Below are positions 16,704 to 24,029 of a stretch of DNA of 25,740 nt, one piece after another. The DNA comes from Oscillospiraceae bacterium (GTDB taxonomy: Bacteria; Bacillota; Clostridia; Oscillospirales; Oscillospiraceae). How positions within the stretch are numbered: position 1 is the stretch's first letter; each line of letters begins with the position of its first letter. The notes beneath the pieces are model-generated. The model searched no databases, was not told the origin of the DNA, and saw nothing but the letters and a program-made list of their open reading frames with translations. A program made the translations under genes and the position numbers. Location: assembly GCA_017378975.1 (NCBI GenBank), contig JAFNXT010000177.1, positions 1-25,740 on the forward strand, in the 5' to 3' direction.

Positions 16704-17570
16704 ATGAGGACACCATTATTCACAGGCGTATGTACTGCGTTGGTCACTCCATTTCTGGATGATAAAGTGAACTATCCGATGATGGAGCAACTTCTGCGAC
16801 GGCAGATCGATGCCGGCATCCGGGCGGTCGTGATCTGTGGGACCACAGGAGAGGCGCCCACATTGTCAGACGAAGAAAAGATCGAGATGTTCCACAGAGC
16901 TAAAAGTTATGTCGGTGACGATTGCCTCATCATCGCCGGTACCGGGTCGAACAACACATCTCATGCGGCCTACCTCAGTTTGGCTGCGGAACGAACGGGC
17001 GTTGATGCACTGCTGGTGGTGAGTCCATACTATAACAAAGCAACGCCGGAAGGGGCGATCGCGCATTATTTGACCATCGCCCATACGGTGTCGATCCCAT
17101 TGATCGCATATAATGTCCCGAGCCGTACAGGGCTGGATATCCCCGTTTCTGTGATCCAACGTCTGGGCCAGATCCCCAATATCGCAGGCATCAAAGAAGC
17201 GTCCAATGACATCACTAAGATCACCAAGATCTGTGGTACCTGTCCGGGAGTGACGGTATGGACAGGGAATGATGAGCTGATCGTACCTGCGATCGCCTTA
17301 GGAGGAAAGGGTGTCATTTCGGTGCTGTCCAATCTTCTGCCGGAAAAGACCATCGCAATGACACAGGCGGCCCTTGACGGAGATCTGGATACTGCCGCCG
17401 CTATGCAACAAGAGCTCCAACCCCTGATCGAACTGTTATTCTGCGAGCCCAATCCGATCCCTATCAAGGAAGCCATGAGGTGCATCGGTATCGATTGCGG
17501 CGGTTGCCGCCTTCCGTTGACTCCCCTCGGTACAGAGAACAAACAGAAGTTGAAGCATATCCTCTCCTGA
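16704..17570 (+). CDS. dapA: 4-hydroxy-tetrahydrodipicolinate synthase
   Basis: DapA condenses pyruvate with aspartate semialdehyde, the first committed step to diaminopimelate and lysine and also the source of dipicolinate in spores. The 288-residue TIM-barrel protein has GTTGE at 46-50, SPYYNK with Tyr109-Tyr110, NVPSRTG with Arg141 and the Schiff-base Lys164 in GIKEAS. I place the start at ATG 16704, with GGAGGG at 16690-16695; a TTG at 16683 in frame lacks its own ribosome binding site. It stands as a single-gene unit between divergent queA and a terminator. No lysine riboswitch or T-box fits in the 108-base upstream gap. No clear promoter of its own could be assigned. Confidence 0.97.
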   Translation: MRTPLFTGVCTALVTPFLDDKVNYPMMEQLLRRQIDAGIRAVVICGTTGEAPTLSDEEKIEMFHRAKSYVGDDCLIIAGTGSNNTSHAAYLSLAAERTGVDALLVVSPYYNKATPEGAIAHYLTIAHTVSIPLIAYNVPSRTGLDIPVSVIQRLGQIPNIAGIKEASNDITKITKICGTCPGVTVWTGNDELIVPAIALGGKGVISVLSNLLPEKTIAMTQAALDGDLDTAAAMQQELQPLIELLFCEPNPIPIKEAMRCIGIDCGGCRLPLTPLGTENKQKLKHILS

Positions 17571-17587
17571 AGGTCATATATTTTGAT

Positions 17588-17632
17588 AGGAAGCACCGGA
17601 GCCATCCTGCCGCCGGTGCTTCCTGATGTTTT
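17588..17632 (+). terminator. Terminator after dapA
   Basis: An 11-bp perfect stem (17589-17599 with 17613-17623, extended by one A-T pair) encloses a 13-base loop and is followed by TGATGTTTTC. The U-run is short (four), so some readthrough into spoIIIAA is possible. Confidence 0.75.
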
Positions 17633-17641
17633 CATCAAGTG

Positions 17642-17669
17642 TCATATCTATCATCGACGAGCATATCCT
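17642..17669 (+). promoter_or_regulatory. Possible sigma-E-type promoter of the spoIIIA operon
   Basis: TCATATC (17642-17648) and CATATCCT (17662-17669) with a 13-base gap resemble sigma-E elements (roughly kmATATT and CATAnnnT). In B. subtilis spoIIIA is a sigma-E operon. The predicted start point would fall almost on the ribosome binding site of spoIIIAA (17675-17679), giving a very short leader, so confidence is low. Confidence 0.25.
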
Positions 17670-17688
17670 CATGCAGGAGTGATGACGA

Positions 17689-18510
17689 ATGAACTGTGAT
17701 TGGAACAGCCTGCTTTCCATCATCCCACCGTGGTTGCGGGCTGAAACAGACCGGTATGGGAGAGACACACTGCAGGAACTGAGATTGAGGATCGGTCGTC
17801 CGCCCATGCTGATCTGCAAAGACCGGGACTTGACCGTCAGCGGCGTAGTGAGGAAGGAAGATCTCCATCATGTGATCAATCTGGCTTCCGGTTATTCTCC
17901 TTGGAACGCCTGGACGATGTCTTCCGGATATCTGACTGCGTCGGGCGGTCACCGGATCGGCATTTGCGGACAGGCTGTGATCAAAGAAGGGGAGATGACC
18001 ACTGTGAAAGATCCTACATCACTGTGTATCCGGATCGCAAGAGATATCCCTGGTATCGCGGACAAGCTTCGGGATGTTGGTCGATCTTGTCTTATCATCG
18101 GAAGGCCCGGAAGCGGGAAGACCACACTCCTGCGAGACTTGATACGTGTCAGGGCCGCGACAAGAAACGTTTCCGTGGTCGATGAACGAGGAGAGCTGTT
18201 CCCAAAGGGATTCGATACCGGTATCAGAACGGATGTCCTCACAGGCCACAGGAAGCGTGAAGGGATCCTCCAATTACTTAAGACCATGTCACCCTCGATC
18301 ATCGCCATGGATGAGATCACATCCCCAGAGGACTGCGACGCATTGCTCAGCGCGCATCGTTGCGGGACGGATCTGCTGGCCACAGCCCATGCCGAGCAAA
18401 AAGAAGACCTCCGTAAAAGGAGCATATACAGACCGTTGATGGAAGAACATATATTCGACACCCTGATCATTCTTCATGCGGACAAGTCTTGGGAGCTGGA
18501 AAGGATGTAA
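17689..18510 (+). CDS. spoIIIAA: Stage III sporulation protein AA (VirB11-like ATPase)
   Basis: SpoIIIAA is the cytoplasmic ATPase of the mother cell side of the SpoIIIA-SpoIIQ channel and resembles type II/IV secretion ATPases. The 273-residue protein has Walker A GRPGSGKT at 138-145, the VVDERGEL segment at 163-170 and Walker B IIAMDE at 204-209. The ASGGHRIGICG region precedes the ATPase core. The protein is somewhat shorter at the N-terminus than the B. subtilis version (about 307). The start is ATG 17689 with AGGAG at 17675-17679. It opens an eight-gene operon, and its stop is two bases before spoIIIAB. The presence of the whole operon indicates an endospore former or a recent descendant. 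Confidence 0.95.
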   Translation: MNCDWNSLLSIIPPWLRAETDRYGRDTLQELRLRIGRPPMLICKDRDLTVSGVVRKEDLHHVINLASGYSPWNAWTMSSGYLTASGGHRIGICGQAVIKEGEMTTVKDPTSLCIRIARDIPGIADKLRDVGRSCLIIGRPGSGKTTLLRDLIRVRAATRNVSVVDERGELFPKGFDTGIRTDVLTGHRKREGILQLLKTMSPSIIAMDEITSPEDCDALLSAHRCGTDLLATAHAEQKEDLRKRSIYRPLMEEHIFDTLIILHADKSWELERM

Positions 18511-18512
18511 CT

Positions 18513-19025
18513 ATGGTACGCAAAATCATCGGCGGCCTCTTTGTTGTCGTAGCCTGTGGAGGGTTCGGTCATGCTTTCGCCGATCAAAAGAAAATAGAGA
18601 TCGGATATTTCAGATCCCTGATCAGGTCGATAGAACTGATGAAATGTGAGTTGAGATACAGAATGACACCGCTTCCACAGCTGTGCAAAATATCAGGAGG
18701 ATGCGACAAGGATCTGATCGGTCAATGGTTCTGCCGCCTCGGAGAGCTCCTTGAGCAGAAGGAAGTTCCGGATATCGACGGTTGCACGAAGGAGGTCATG
18801 ATGCTGGTACCTCAGTATCATCCTCATATCGCCGATGCTCTCATTCTGTTGTGTCAGTCTTTGGGTCGCTTCGACCTGCATGGACAGTTGGAAGGGTTGG
18901 ATGCCGTACTGGACCGATGCAAAACGGAGCTTGGGCACCTGACAGAGGAGATCGATCAAAAAAACCGCACGATACAAACCTTGGGGGTTTGTGCCGGCAT
19001 CGCTTTGGCGATCCTTATGTTGTAG
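18513..19025 (+). CDS. spoIIIAB: Stage III sporulation protein AB
   Basis: The 170-residue protein matches SpoIIIAB in length (171 in B. subtilis) and layout. There is a hydrophobic N-terminal segment (about 4-22), a soluble helical middle, and a C-terminal hydrophobic segment ending in LAILML. The pattern FRSLIRSIELMKCELRYRMTPLP is typical of the family, which resembles GspF-type secretion platform proteins. I chose ATG 18513, with AAGGA at 18501-18505; the frame is open back to a TTG at 18489, but that would overlap spoIIIAA. It acts in the mother cell membrane together with the other SpoIIIA proteins. Confidence 0.93.
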   Translation: MVRKIIGGLFVVVACGGFGHAFADQKKIEIGYFRSLIRSIELMKCELRYRMTPLPQLCKISGGCDKDLIGQWFCRLGELLEQKEVPDIDGCTKEVMMLVPQYHPHIADALILLCQSLGRFDLHGQLEGLDAVLDRCKTELGHLTEEIDQKNRTIQTLGVCAGIALAILML

Positions 19026-19034
19026 GTGGTCGGG

Positions 19035-19229
19035 ATGGATATCGATCTCATATTTAAAATCGCGGCAGTTGGGATCATCATTTCGATCCTCGATCAGGTC
19101 CTATCCAGATCTGGACGGGAAGAACAGGCGACCATGACCACTCTGGCCGGATTGGTAGTGGTACTGATGATGGTAGCGCAGAAGATCGCCGAGTTGTTCG
19201 AGATGGTCAAGGGGTTGTTTGGGCTGTGA
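19035..19229 (+). CDS. spoIIIAC: Stage III sporulation protein AC
   Basis: This 64-residue membrane protein has two hydrophobic helices (about 8-23 and 36-52), joined by a short polar loop with GREEQAT. The N-terminus MDIDLIFKIAAVGI closely follows the B. subtilis SpoIIIAC start. ATG 19035 is preferred, with AGGTGG at 19024-19029. GTG 19026, directly after the spoIIIAB stop, would add three residues. The stop overlaps the GTG start of spoIIIAD, implying coupled translation. Confidence 0.93.
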   Translation: MDIDLIFKIAAVGIIISILDQVLSRSGREEQATMTTLAGLVVVLMMVAQKIAELFEMVKGLFGL

Positions 19230-19624
19230 TATCACTCTTCTGGAAAGGGACTGTGGTCATACTGCTGGCCGTGATCCTGGCACTCTGCCTGACCAAGGAG
19301 AGCGGTCTGACGAAAACGATATTGATCATGGCAGTCAGCACTATGGTGGCTATGACAGCGGTGAGCATCCTGACTCCGGTCTTTTCTTTCCTGCGTCAGC
19401 TCCAGCAGATCACAGAGCTGGACGAGTCTATATTTAGTATCATGATGAAGGTCACCGGGATCGCGCTGGTGGGCCAGCTTGCCGCATTGATCTGCTCGGA
19501 TGCAGGGATGACATCTCTCGGAAAGGTACTGGATCTGCTGACCACGGCAGTGATCGTATGGTGTGCTCTGCCTATGCTGGAAGGACTTCTGGATTTGATA
19601 CGTAAGATAATGGGGGAAATATGA
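19226..19624 (+). CDS. spoIIIAD: Stage III sporulation protein AD
   Basis: SpoIIIAD is a 132-residue polytopic membrane protein with roughly four hydrophobic stretches (about 8-21, 30-53, 74-90 and 103-120). TVVILLAVILALCL and the SIMMKVTGIALVGQLAALICSDAG segment are typical of the family. The start is GTG 19226, overlapping the spoIIIAC stop (GTGA), with AAGGGG upstream. The stop overlaps the spoIIIAE start (ATGA). The length matches B. subtilis SpoIIIAD (about 133). Confidence 0.93.
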   Translation: MISLFWKGTVVILLAVILALCLTKESGLTKTILIMAVSTMVAMTAVSILTPVFSFLRQLQQITELDESIFSIMMKVTGIALVGQLAALICSDAGMTSLGKVLDLLTTAVIVWCALPMLEGLLDLIRKIMGEI

Positions 19625-20661
19625 AATGGATCACCTATATCATACTGCTGATATCGCTGTGTACGACGCCTGTTCACGCGGTATCTTTGGACCCTCCGGC
19701 TCCTCCGGAGGATGCATTACAGTCTATGCCTGTGACTCAGAAGAGCTTCGCGGAGGATCTTTGGTATGTGTTACGTTCAGCGTTGGATGATGTGTCACCT
19801 CATTTCGCACAAGGCGTGAAACTGTGCATGTCTGTGATGGCAGTAGCGATGCTGACCTCAGTAGTCAATGTATTTCCGGCTCAAAACCATTCGGTGACAG
19901 AACTCTGCGGCGGTCTCGTGATCGCTACCGCATTTCTGTCACAGGCAGGTGCGATGATACGGATGGCATCGGATACAGTGACAGAACTGAGTAACTATGC
20001 AAAGCTGCTGTTGCCCGTGATCGCTTCTGCCATGGTGGCTCAGGGAGGGACCACTTCCTCCGCGACACTCTATACCGGAACAGCTATTTTCAACGGCATC
20101 CTTTGCGGCCTGATCCGTTCGGTGATGATACCTATGGTATATATCTTCATCGTTTTGGCTTTCGGTAAGTGCTGTATAGGTGACGGTGTGCTCGATAAGC
20201 TTCAAAATTCAGCGAAATGGCTGGTCACATGGTGCCTGAAGATCATACTGTATGTGTTTACCGGATATATGACGATCACGGGCGTGGTCAGCGGTGCAAC
20301 GGATCAGATCGCTCTCAAGGCGACGAAGCTGACCATCTCCGGCATGGTCCCGGTGGTAGGGAACATCCTGTCTGATGCGTCAGAAGCGGTGCTGGTCAGC
20401 GCTACTACTGCCAAAAACGTCGTTGGAGTCTATGGAGCAGTTGCGATCATCGCCATCACAGCGGCCCCGTTCCTGAGGATCGGGATCCATCATCTCTTAC
20501 TGAAGACCACCGCCGGGATATGTGGTATCTTCGGAAGCAAGCGGATCGTGGGGGCCATCCACGATCTGAGTACAGCCATGGGATTACTTTTGGCTATGAC
20601 AGGCACGGAGTGTCTGTTATTGCTGATCAGTGTGATCTGCTTCATGAAAGGGGTGGGCTGA
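19621..20661 (+). CDS. spoIIIAE: Stage III sporulation protein AE
   Basis: SpoIIIAE is the largest membrane protein of the channel. The 346-residue protein begins with a signal-like hydrophobic segment (MKWITYIILLISLC) ending in VHA, a possible signal peptidase site near 19-20. Several membrane helices follow across about 75-330. It is shorter than the B. subtilis protein (about 400), mostly in the region just after the signal. The start ATG 19621 overlaps the spoIIIAD stop, with GGGGG at 19611-19615. The stop shares one base with the spoIIIAF ATG (TGATG). Confidence 0.93.
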   Translation: MKWITYIILLISLCTTPVHAVSLDPPAPPEDALQSMPVTQKSFAEDLWYVLRSALDDVSPHFAQGVKLCMSVMAVAMLTSVVNVFPAQNHSVTELCGGLVIATAFLSQAGAMIRMASDTVTELSNYAKLLLPVIASAMVAQGGTTSSATLYTGTAIFNGILCGLIRSVMIPMVYIFIVLAFGKCCIGDGVLDKLQNSAKWLVTWCLKIILYVFTGYMTITGVVSGATDQIALKATKLTISGMVPVVGNILSDASEAVLVSATTAKNVVGVYGAVAIIAITAAPFLRIGIHHLLLKTTAGICGIFGSKRIVGAIHDLSTAMGLLLAMTGTECLLLLISVICFMKGVG

Positions 20662-21125
20662 TGGAGCTGATAAGGAGCTATATCCTGACCGTTTTCGCCG
20701 CTGCCCTTCTATGCGCGGTCACGATCCACTTGGCAGGAGAACGGACTCCTGCCGTCAGACTGATCGCCTCCCTGTTTCTCACCTTCTGTGTGCTCCAGCC
20801 TATGGCAGGTACCGATCTGTCTTCTTTGATCCGTTCTGTCCCAGAGACGCTGTATCCTTTGACGGAAATGGATGCCCACTGGGATACAGCCGGTACGCAA
20901 GCTCTGCGCGACGGAATACAGGAACGAACGGAAGCATATATCTTGATGGAAGCAAAGTCCCTGGGGGCCCAGATCAGTGCAGAGGTCTCATTGTCGGATG
21001 ATGAGATCCCAGTCCCCGATAAGGTCACGATCATCGGTCAGCTTTCACCGTATCAAAAGACAAAGCTTTTCCGCTCCTTGACCGCGGAGTTGGGGATCGC
21101 AGAGGAGGCAGTAACATGGAGCTGA
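20661..21125 (+). CDS. spoIIIAF: Stage III sporulation protein AF
   Basis: The 154-residue protein has two N-terminal membrane helices (about 4-22 and 30-48), followed by a soluble domain that in SpoIIIAF resembles the ring-building motif of secretion systems. The LIRSYILTVFAAALLCAVTIHL start fits the family. The frame is open upstream to 20520, inside spoIIIAE, but the ATG at 20661 with AAAGGGG about 8 bases upstream is the natural start. It ends inside spoIIIAG (10-base overlap). Confidence 0.92.
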   Translation: MELIRSYILTVFAAALLCAVTIHLAGERTPAVRLIASLFLTFCVLQPMAGTDLSSLIRSVPETLYPLTEMDAHWDTAGTQALRDGIQERTEAYILMEAKSLGAQISAEVSLSDDEIPVPDKVTIIGQLSPYQKTKLFRSLTAELGIAEEAVTWS

Positions 21126-21601
21126 AGCGAACGCTGGAAAAGGCAGTCCCCTTATTGAAGAAATACCGACTTCTTCTGTTCGTCCTGCTGGTCGGCATCA
21201 TCTTATTATCGCTTCCGCAGAAGTCATCGAGCAAAGAACAGGAGGTCGCACCGCCCGTCCGGGACAGTAAAGCGGAAACAGAGGAACATTTATCAGACAT
21301 ACTACGAAAGATCTCAGGCGCAGGGGACGTCGCTGTCCTCCTGACGGAAGAGGCAGGGGAGAGGACCGTATATCAGATGGACAGCGCAGGAGAAAACGCC
21401 AGACAGGATACCGTGATCGTAACAGGGAGCGACCGAAGCCAGCGTGGTCTCATACAACAGATCAGATCACCGGAATACCGTGGTGCCGTGGTGGTTTGTC
21501 AGGGAGCGGATGACCCAAGTATCCGTCTTGCGATCGTTGAGGCGGTATCAAACGTCACAGGCTTGGGCTCCGACCGGATCTCAGTATTGAAGATGAAATG
21601 A
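21116..21601 (+). CDS. spoIIIAG: Stage III sporulation protein AG
   Basis: SpoIIIAG forms a large ring in the intermembrane space. The 161-residue protein has a basic N-terminus, one membrane helix (about 19-33, LLLFVLLVGIILLSL) and a soluble ring-building domain (about 55-160). It is shorter than B. subtilis SpoIIIAG (229), mainly in the part between the helix and the C-terminal half, so the ring may have a reduced beta insertion; this is inference. The start ATG 21116 lies inside spoIIIAF. A ribosome binding site (GAGGAGG-like AGAGGAGGCAG) is just upstream. Confidence 0.92.
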   Translation: MELKRTLEKAVPLLKKYRLLLFVLLVGIILLSLPQKSSSKEQEVAPPVRDSKAETEEHLSDILRKISGAGDVAVLLTEEAGERTVYQMDSAGENARQDTVIVTGSDRSQRGLIQQIRSPEYRGAVVVCQGADDPSIRLAIVEAVSNVTGLGSDRISVLKMK

Positions 21602-21614
21602 ATGGAGGATCATC

Positions 21615-22160
21615 ATGAAAACGAAAAATCTGAAGAAGAATCTGATCGCTACGGGGATCCTTGTGACAGTGTGCGCCGGTATCTATGTGAACTGGCTGTA
21701 CAGCGACGATGCCACCAGGGACCTGACAGATACTCTGGATGCGAAGAAGGTGATGTCCGATGACACGTTGGTGCTTGGAGATGAACTGTTGGAAGTCGAT
21801 GTAAATACAGTCTCTGATTATTTTGCCGCCGTACGCTTGTCTCGACAGCAGGCACGGGACAGTGCGGTCAGTACACTTCAGGAGGCCATGGCTTACGAAG
21901 AGGCTGTGGAGACCAGCACCTCTGCTACGAAGCTGGAACAGATCGTCCAGACTGCACTCAATGAGGCTCAGATCGAAAGTCTGGTGATCGCAAAGGGGTA
22001 TCAGGATTGTGTGGCCTACATGGGCGATGATGGGATCTCTGTGGCGGTAGCCGCTCCGGAGGGTGGTCTACAGGAGGATGATGTGGCATTGATCGCCGAT
22101 ATCGTCATGTCCCAATCCGAATTATCGCTGGCTGACATCCGGGTGGTAGAAGTACCCTAA
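21615..22160 (+). CDS. spoIIIAH: Stage III sporulation protein AH (SpoIIQ partner)
   Basis: SpoIIIAH crosses the mother cell membrane once and in B. subtilis binds forespore SpoIIQ. The 181-residue protein has a membrane helix at about 9-26 (LIATGILVTVCAGIYV). An acidic linker follows, then YFAAVRLSRQQARDSAV and a C-terminal YscJ/FliF-like ring domain ending with ELSLADIRVVEV. It is shorter than the B. subtilis protein (218), mostly in the linker. The start is ATG 21615 after a GGAGG. It closes the spoIIIA operon. No strong terminator follows; the next element is the yqhY promoter. Confidence 0.94.
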   Translation: MKTKNLKKNLIATGILVTVCAGIYVNWLYSDDATRDLTDTLDAKKVMSDDTLVLGDELLEVDVNTVSDYFAAVRLSRQQARDSAVSTLQEAMAYEEAVETSTSATKLEQIVQTALNEAQIESLVIAKGYQDCVAYMGDDGISVAVAAPEGGLQEDDVALIADIVMSQSELSLADIRVVEVP

Positions 22161-22190
22161 GACATAATGGAGCCGGGGGCGAAAAATCTG

Positions 22191-22219
22191 TTGTATTTTT
22201 TTCAAGACCGTGGTATAAT
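22191..22219 (+). promoter_or_regulatory. Promoter of yqhY-nusB operon
   Basis: A perfect TATAAT (22214-22219) with TG at 22211-22212 forms an extended -10. A partial -35, TTGTAT (22191-22196), is at a spacing of exactly 17. It is followed by a 51-base leader and the AGGAGG of yqhY. Confidence 0.78.
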
Positions 22220-22270
22220 GAGTAAAAATATGCTACGTTGAATGACGGGGCTTTTACAGGAGGAACTACC

Positions 22271-22639
22271 ATGGCTGAGAATAAGCAGTATGTCACTCAG
22301 GTACAGGATAACGGTCGTGTGATGATCTCTGAGGATGTGATCAGCACCATCGTCAGCCAGGCGCTGACGGATATCGAAGGCTTTGCCGGTCTGAGTGCCA
22401 AGCCCGGTGCGGATATCGTTGATATGATCGGTAAGAAGAACTGGGGCAAGGGCCTCAAGGTCACCATCTCTGAAGATGACTCTCTGACGGTGGATTGCAA
22501 TGTGATCATGAAGTACGGTCATAGTGTCGTCGCTGTGGCTAAGGCCATCCAGGAGGCCGCTGTCAACGCTGTCGATTCCATGACCGGTATCTCCAACATC
22601 CAAGTCAACGTGAACGTGTGCGGCATCGTCCGTCAGTAA
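22271..22639 (+). CDS. yqhY: Asp23/Gls24 family envelope stress response protein (YqhY-like)
   Basis: The 122-residue protein matches the Asp23 family: ISEDVISTIVSQALTDIEGFAGL, then WGKGLKVTISEDDSLTVDCNVIMKYG, then VNVNVCGIV. Asp23-family proteins are small, abundant and cytoplasmic or membrane-associated. The YqhY subgroup sits beside nusB and in B. subtilis has been linked to control of acetyl-CoA carboxylase. Here accB and accC, which precede yqhY in Bacillus, are absent. The frame is open from 22238, but ATG 22271 with AGGAGG at 22258-22263 is the clear start. Codon use is fairly biased, suggesting good expression. Confidence 0.92.
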   Translation: MAENKQYVTQVQDNGRVMISEDVISTIVSQALTDIEGFAGLSAKPGADIVDMIGKKNWGKGLKVTISEDDSLTVDCNVIMKYGHSVVAVAKAIQEAAVNAVDSMTGISNIQVNVNVCGIVRQ

Positions 22640-22648
22640 GGGGTAGTT

Positions 22649-23104
22649 ATGACCAGAGCCAATGCAAGAGAACTGGCGGTACATCTGATCTACGGTCGCG
22701 ACTTCACCGGTGAGGAGCCGGAGCAGGTCGTTTCCGTCCGTCTGGCTAAGGAGTATTACGCCAAGCTTTCCGAAGAGAACGATGTATATACCGAGCGTCC
22801 CACCCGTTATCAGATCGCGTATTTGGATTCTGTGGTGGCCGGTGTGGCCAACCGCGCTGATGAGCTGAATGAGCAGATCGGCAAGTACTCCATCGGCTGG
22901 GATGTGAGCCGCATCTCCAGACTGACCAGAGCTGTGATGCAGCTTGCCATCTATGAGATACTGTACGTAGAGGATGTTCCCACCGGCGTCGCTGTCAGTG
23001 AAGCTGTCCGTATCGCCAAGAAATACGATGGCGACGATACCGGTTCCTTTGTCAACGGTATCCTTGGTTCCTTCGTTCGTGGCCTTTCCAGCGAGGAAGT
23101 GTGA
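22649..23104 (+). CDS. nusB: Transcription antitermination factor NusB
   Basis: NusB pairs with S10 (NusE) on boxA RNA to support rRNA antitermination. The 151-residue protein has the family start TRANARELAVHLIYGRDF and the C-terminal signature VPTGVAVSEAVRIAKKYDGDDTGSFVNGILG (about 111-141). The middle (about 25-75) is slightly longer than in E. coli NusB (139). The start is ATG 22649 with AAGGGG just upstream, 9 bases after yqhY. The stop overlaps the next ATG by one base (TGATG). Confidence 0.95.
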   Translation: MTRANARELAVHLIYGRDFTGEEPEQVVSVRLAKEYYAKLSEENDVYTERPTRYQIAYLDSVVAGVANRADELNEQIGKYSIGWDVSRISRLTRAVMQLAIYEILYVEDVPTGVAVSEAVRIAKKYDGDDTGSFVNGILGSFVRGLSSEEV

Positions 23105-24027
23105 TGGCTGTCATTGGGTTCGATACCAGCAACTATACCACATCCGTCGCTTGGTACGATGGTGTCAACGGGCACAACGTATCAAGGTTGTTGCCTGTGA
23201 AAGCCGGCGAGTTGGGATTACGTCAAAGCGATGCGGTATTCGCCCATACCAAAAGCCTGCCGGAGCTTTCCGGCAGGCTGTTTTCCCATATCCACAGCCC
23301 ACAGATACAAGCAGTGGGTGTGAGCACCCGGCCCCGGGCGGTGGAAGGAAGCTACATGCCCTGTTTCATGGTGGGGCTATCCCATGCCAAGCTCCTTTCG
23401 GATGCTTTGGGAGTACCGCTTGTAACAGTCTCACACCAGCAGGGACACGTGGCCGCGGCGGCCTGGAGTTCTGGACATCTGGAACTTCTGGACCAGCCCC
23501 ATCTTGGCTGGCATTTATCCGGCGGCACCACTGAGCTCCTGCTGATCGAACCGGAAGGGAAAAATGTCAAATGCACCAAAATCGGTGGGACCACGGATAT
23601 CTCCGCCGGTCAGCTCATCGACCGGACCGGACAGCTTCTGAGGCTCCCGTTCCCATCGGGTCGTCCATTGGATGAACTGAGCCGTCAGGCACAGGGGAGG
23701 GAAGTCTTCCGGGTGAAATGTCAGGAGACTACATTCTCTCTTTCCGGTGTCCAGAATAAGGTCCAGCAGTTCCATGATAAACAGCCCGACCCTTCGGAAA
23801 CGGCGGCCTATGCCCTTCGTTGTGTCTGTCAGGCGGTATATCAGGCTACCATGAATGCCATGAAGCGATATCCCTGGCTTCCTGTGATATTCTCTGGCGG
23901 CGTGGCATCGAACACGATGTTGCGCTCTGTGATGGAGCCTGCCGGCGCCTTGTTCGCTGAACCAGTCTATTCTACCGATAATGCCCTCGGTGTCGCTATT
24001 CTGGCCTACCGTGAGATGGAGGGATGA
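23104..24027 (+). CDS. TsaD/Kae1-family paralogue (O-sialoglycoprotein endopeptidase-like), function unknown
   Basis: The 307-residue protein has the ASKHA fold signature of TsaD, the enzyme that completes t6A on tRNA. It begins with IGFDTSNYTTSVAW and carries the metal motif SHQQGH with His111 and His115, HLSGGTTELL at 137-146, DISAGQLIDR at 165-174, FSGGVASN at 263-270 and STDNALG with Asp292. The His-His-Asp metal ligands are all kept. It is shorter than true TsaD (about 335-340), and the GE of the DDAxGE motif is replaced by GQ. I therefore read it as a paralogue rather than tsaD itself. It lies between nusB and xseA, where folD sits in Bacillus. The start ATG 23104 overlaps the nusB stop. 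Confidence 0.85.
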   Translation: MAVIGFDTSNYTTSVAWYDGVNGHNVSRLLPVKAGELGLRQSDAVFAHTKSLPELSGRLFSHIHSPQIQAVGVSTRPRAVEGSYMPCFMVGLSHAKLLSDALGVPLVTVSHQQGHVAAAAWSSGHLELLDQPHLGWHLSGGTTELLLIEPEGKNVKCTKIGGTTDISAGQLIDRTGQLLRLPFPSGRPLDELSRQAQGREVFRVKCQETTFSLSGVQNKVQQFHDKQPDPSETAAYALRCVCQAVYQATMNAMKRYPWLPVIFSGGVASNTMLRSVMEPAGALFAEPVYSTDNALGVAILAYREMEG

Positions 24028-24029
24028 AC

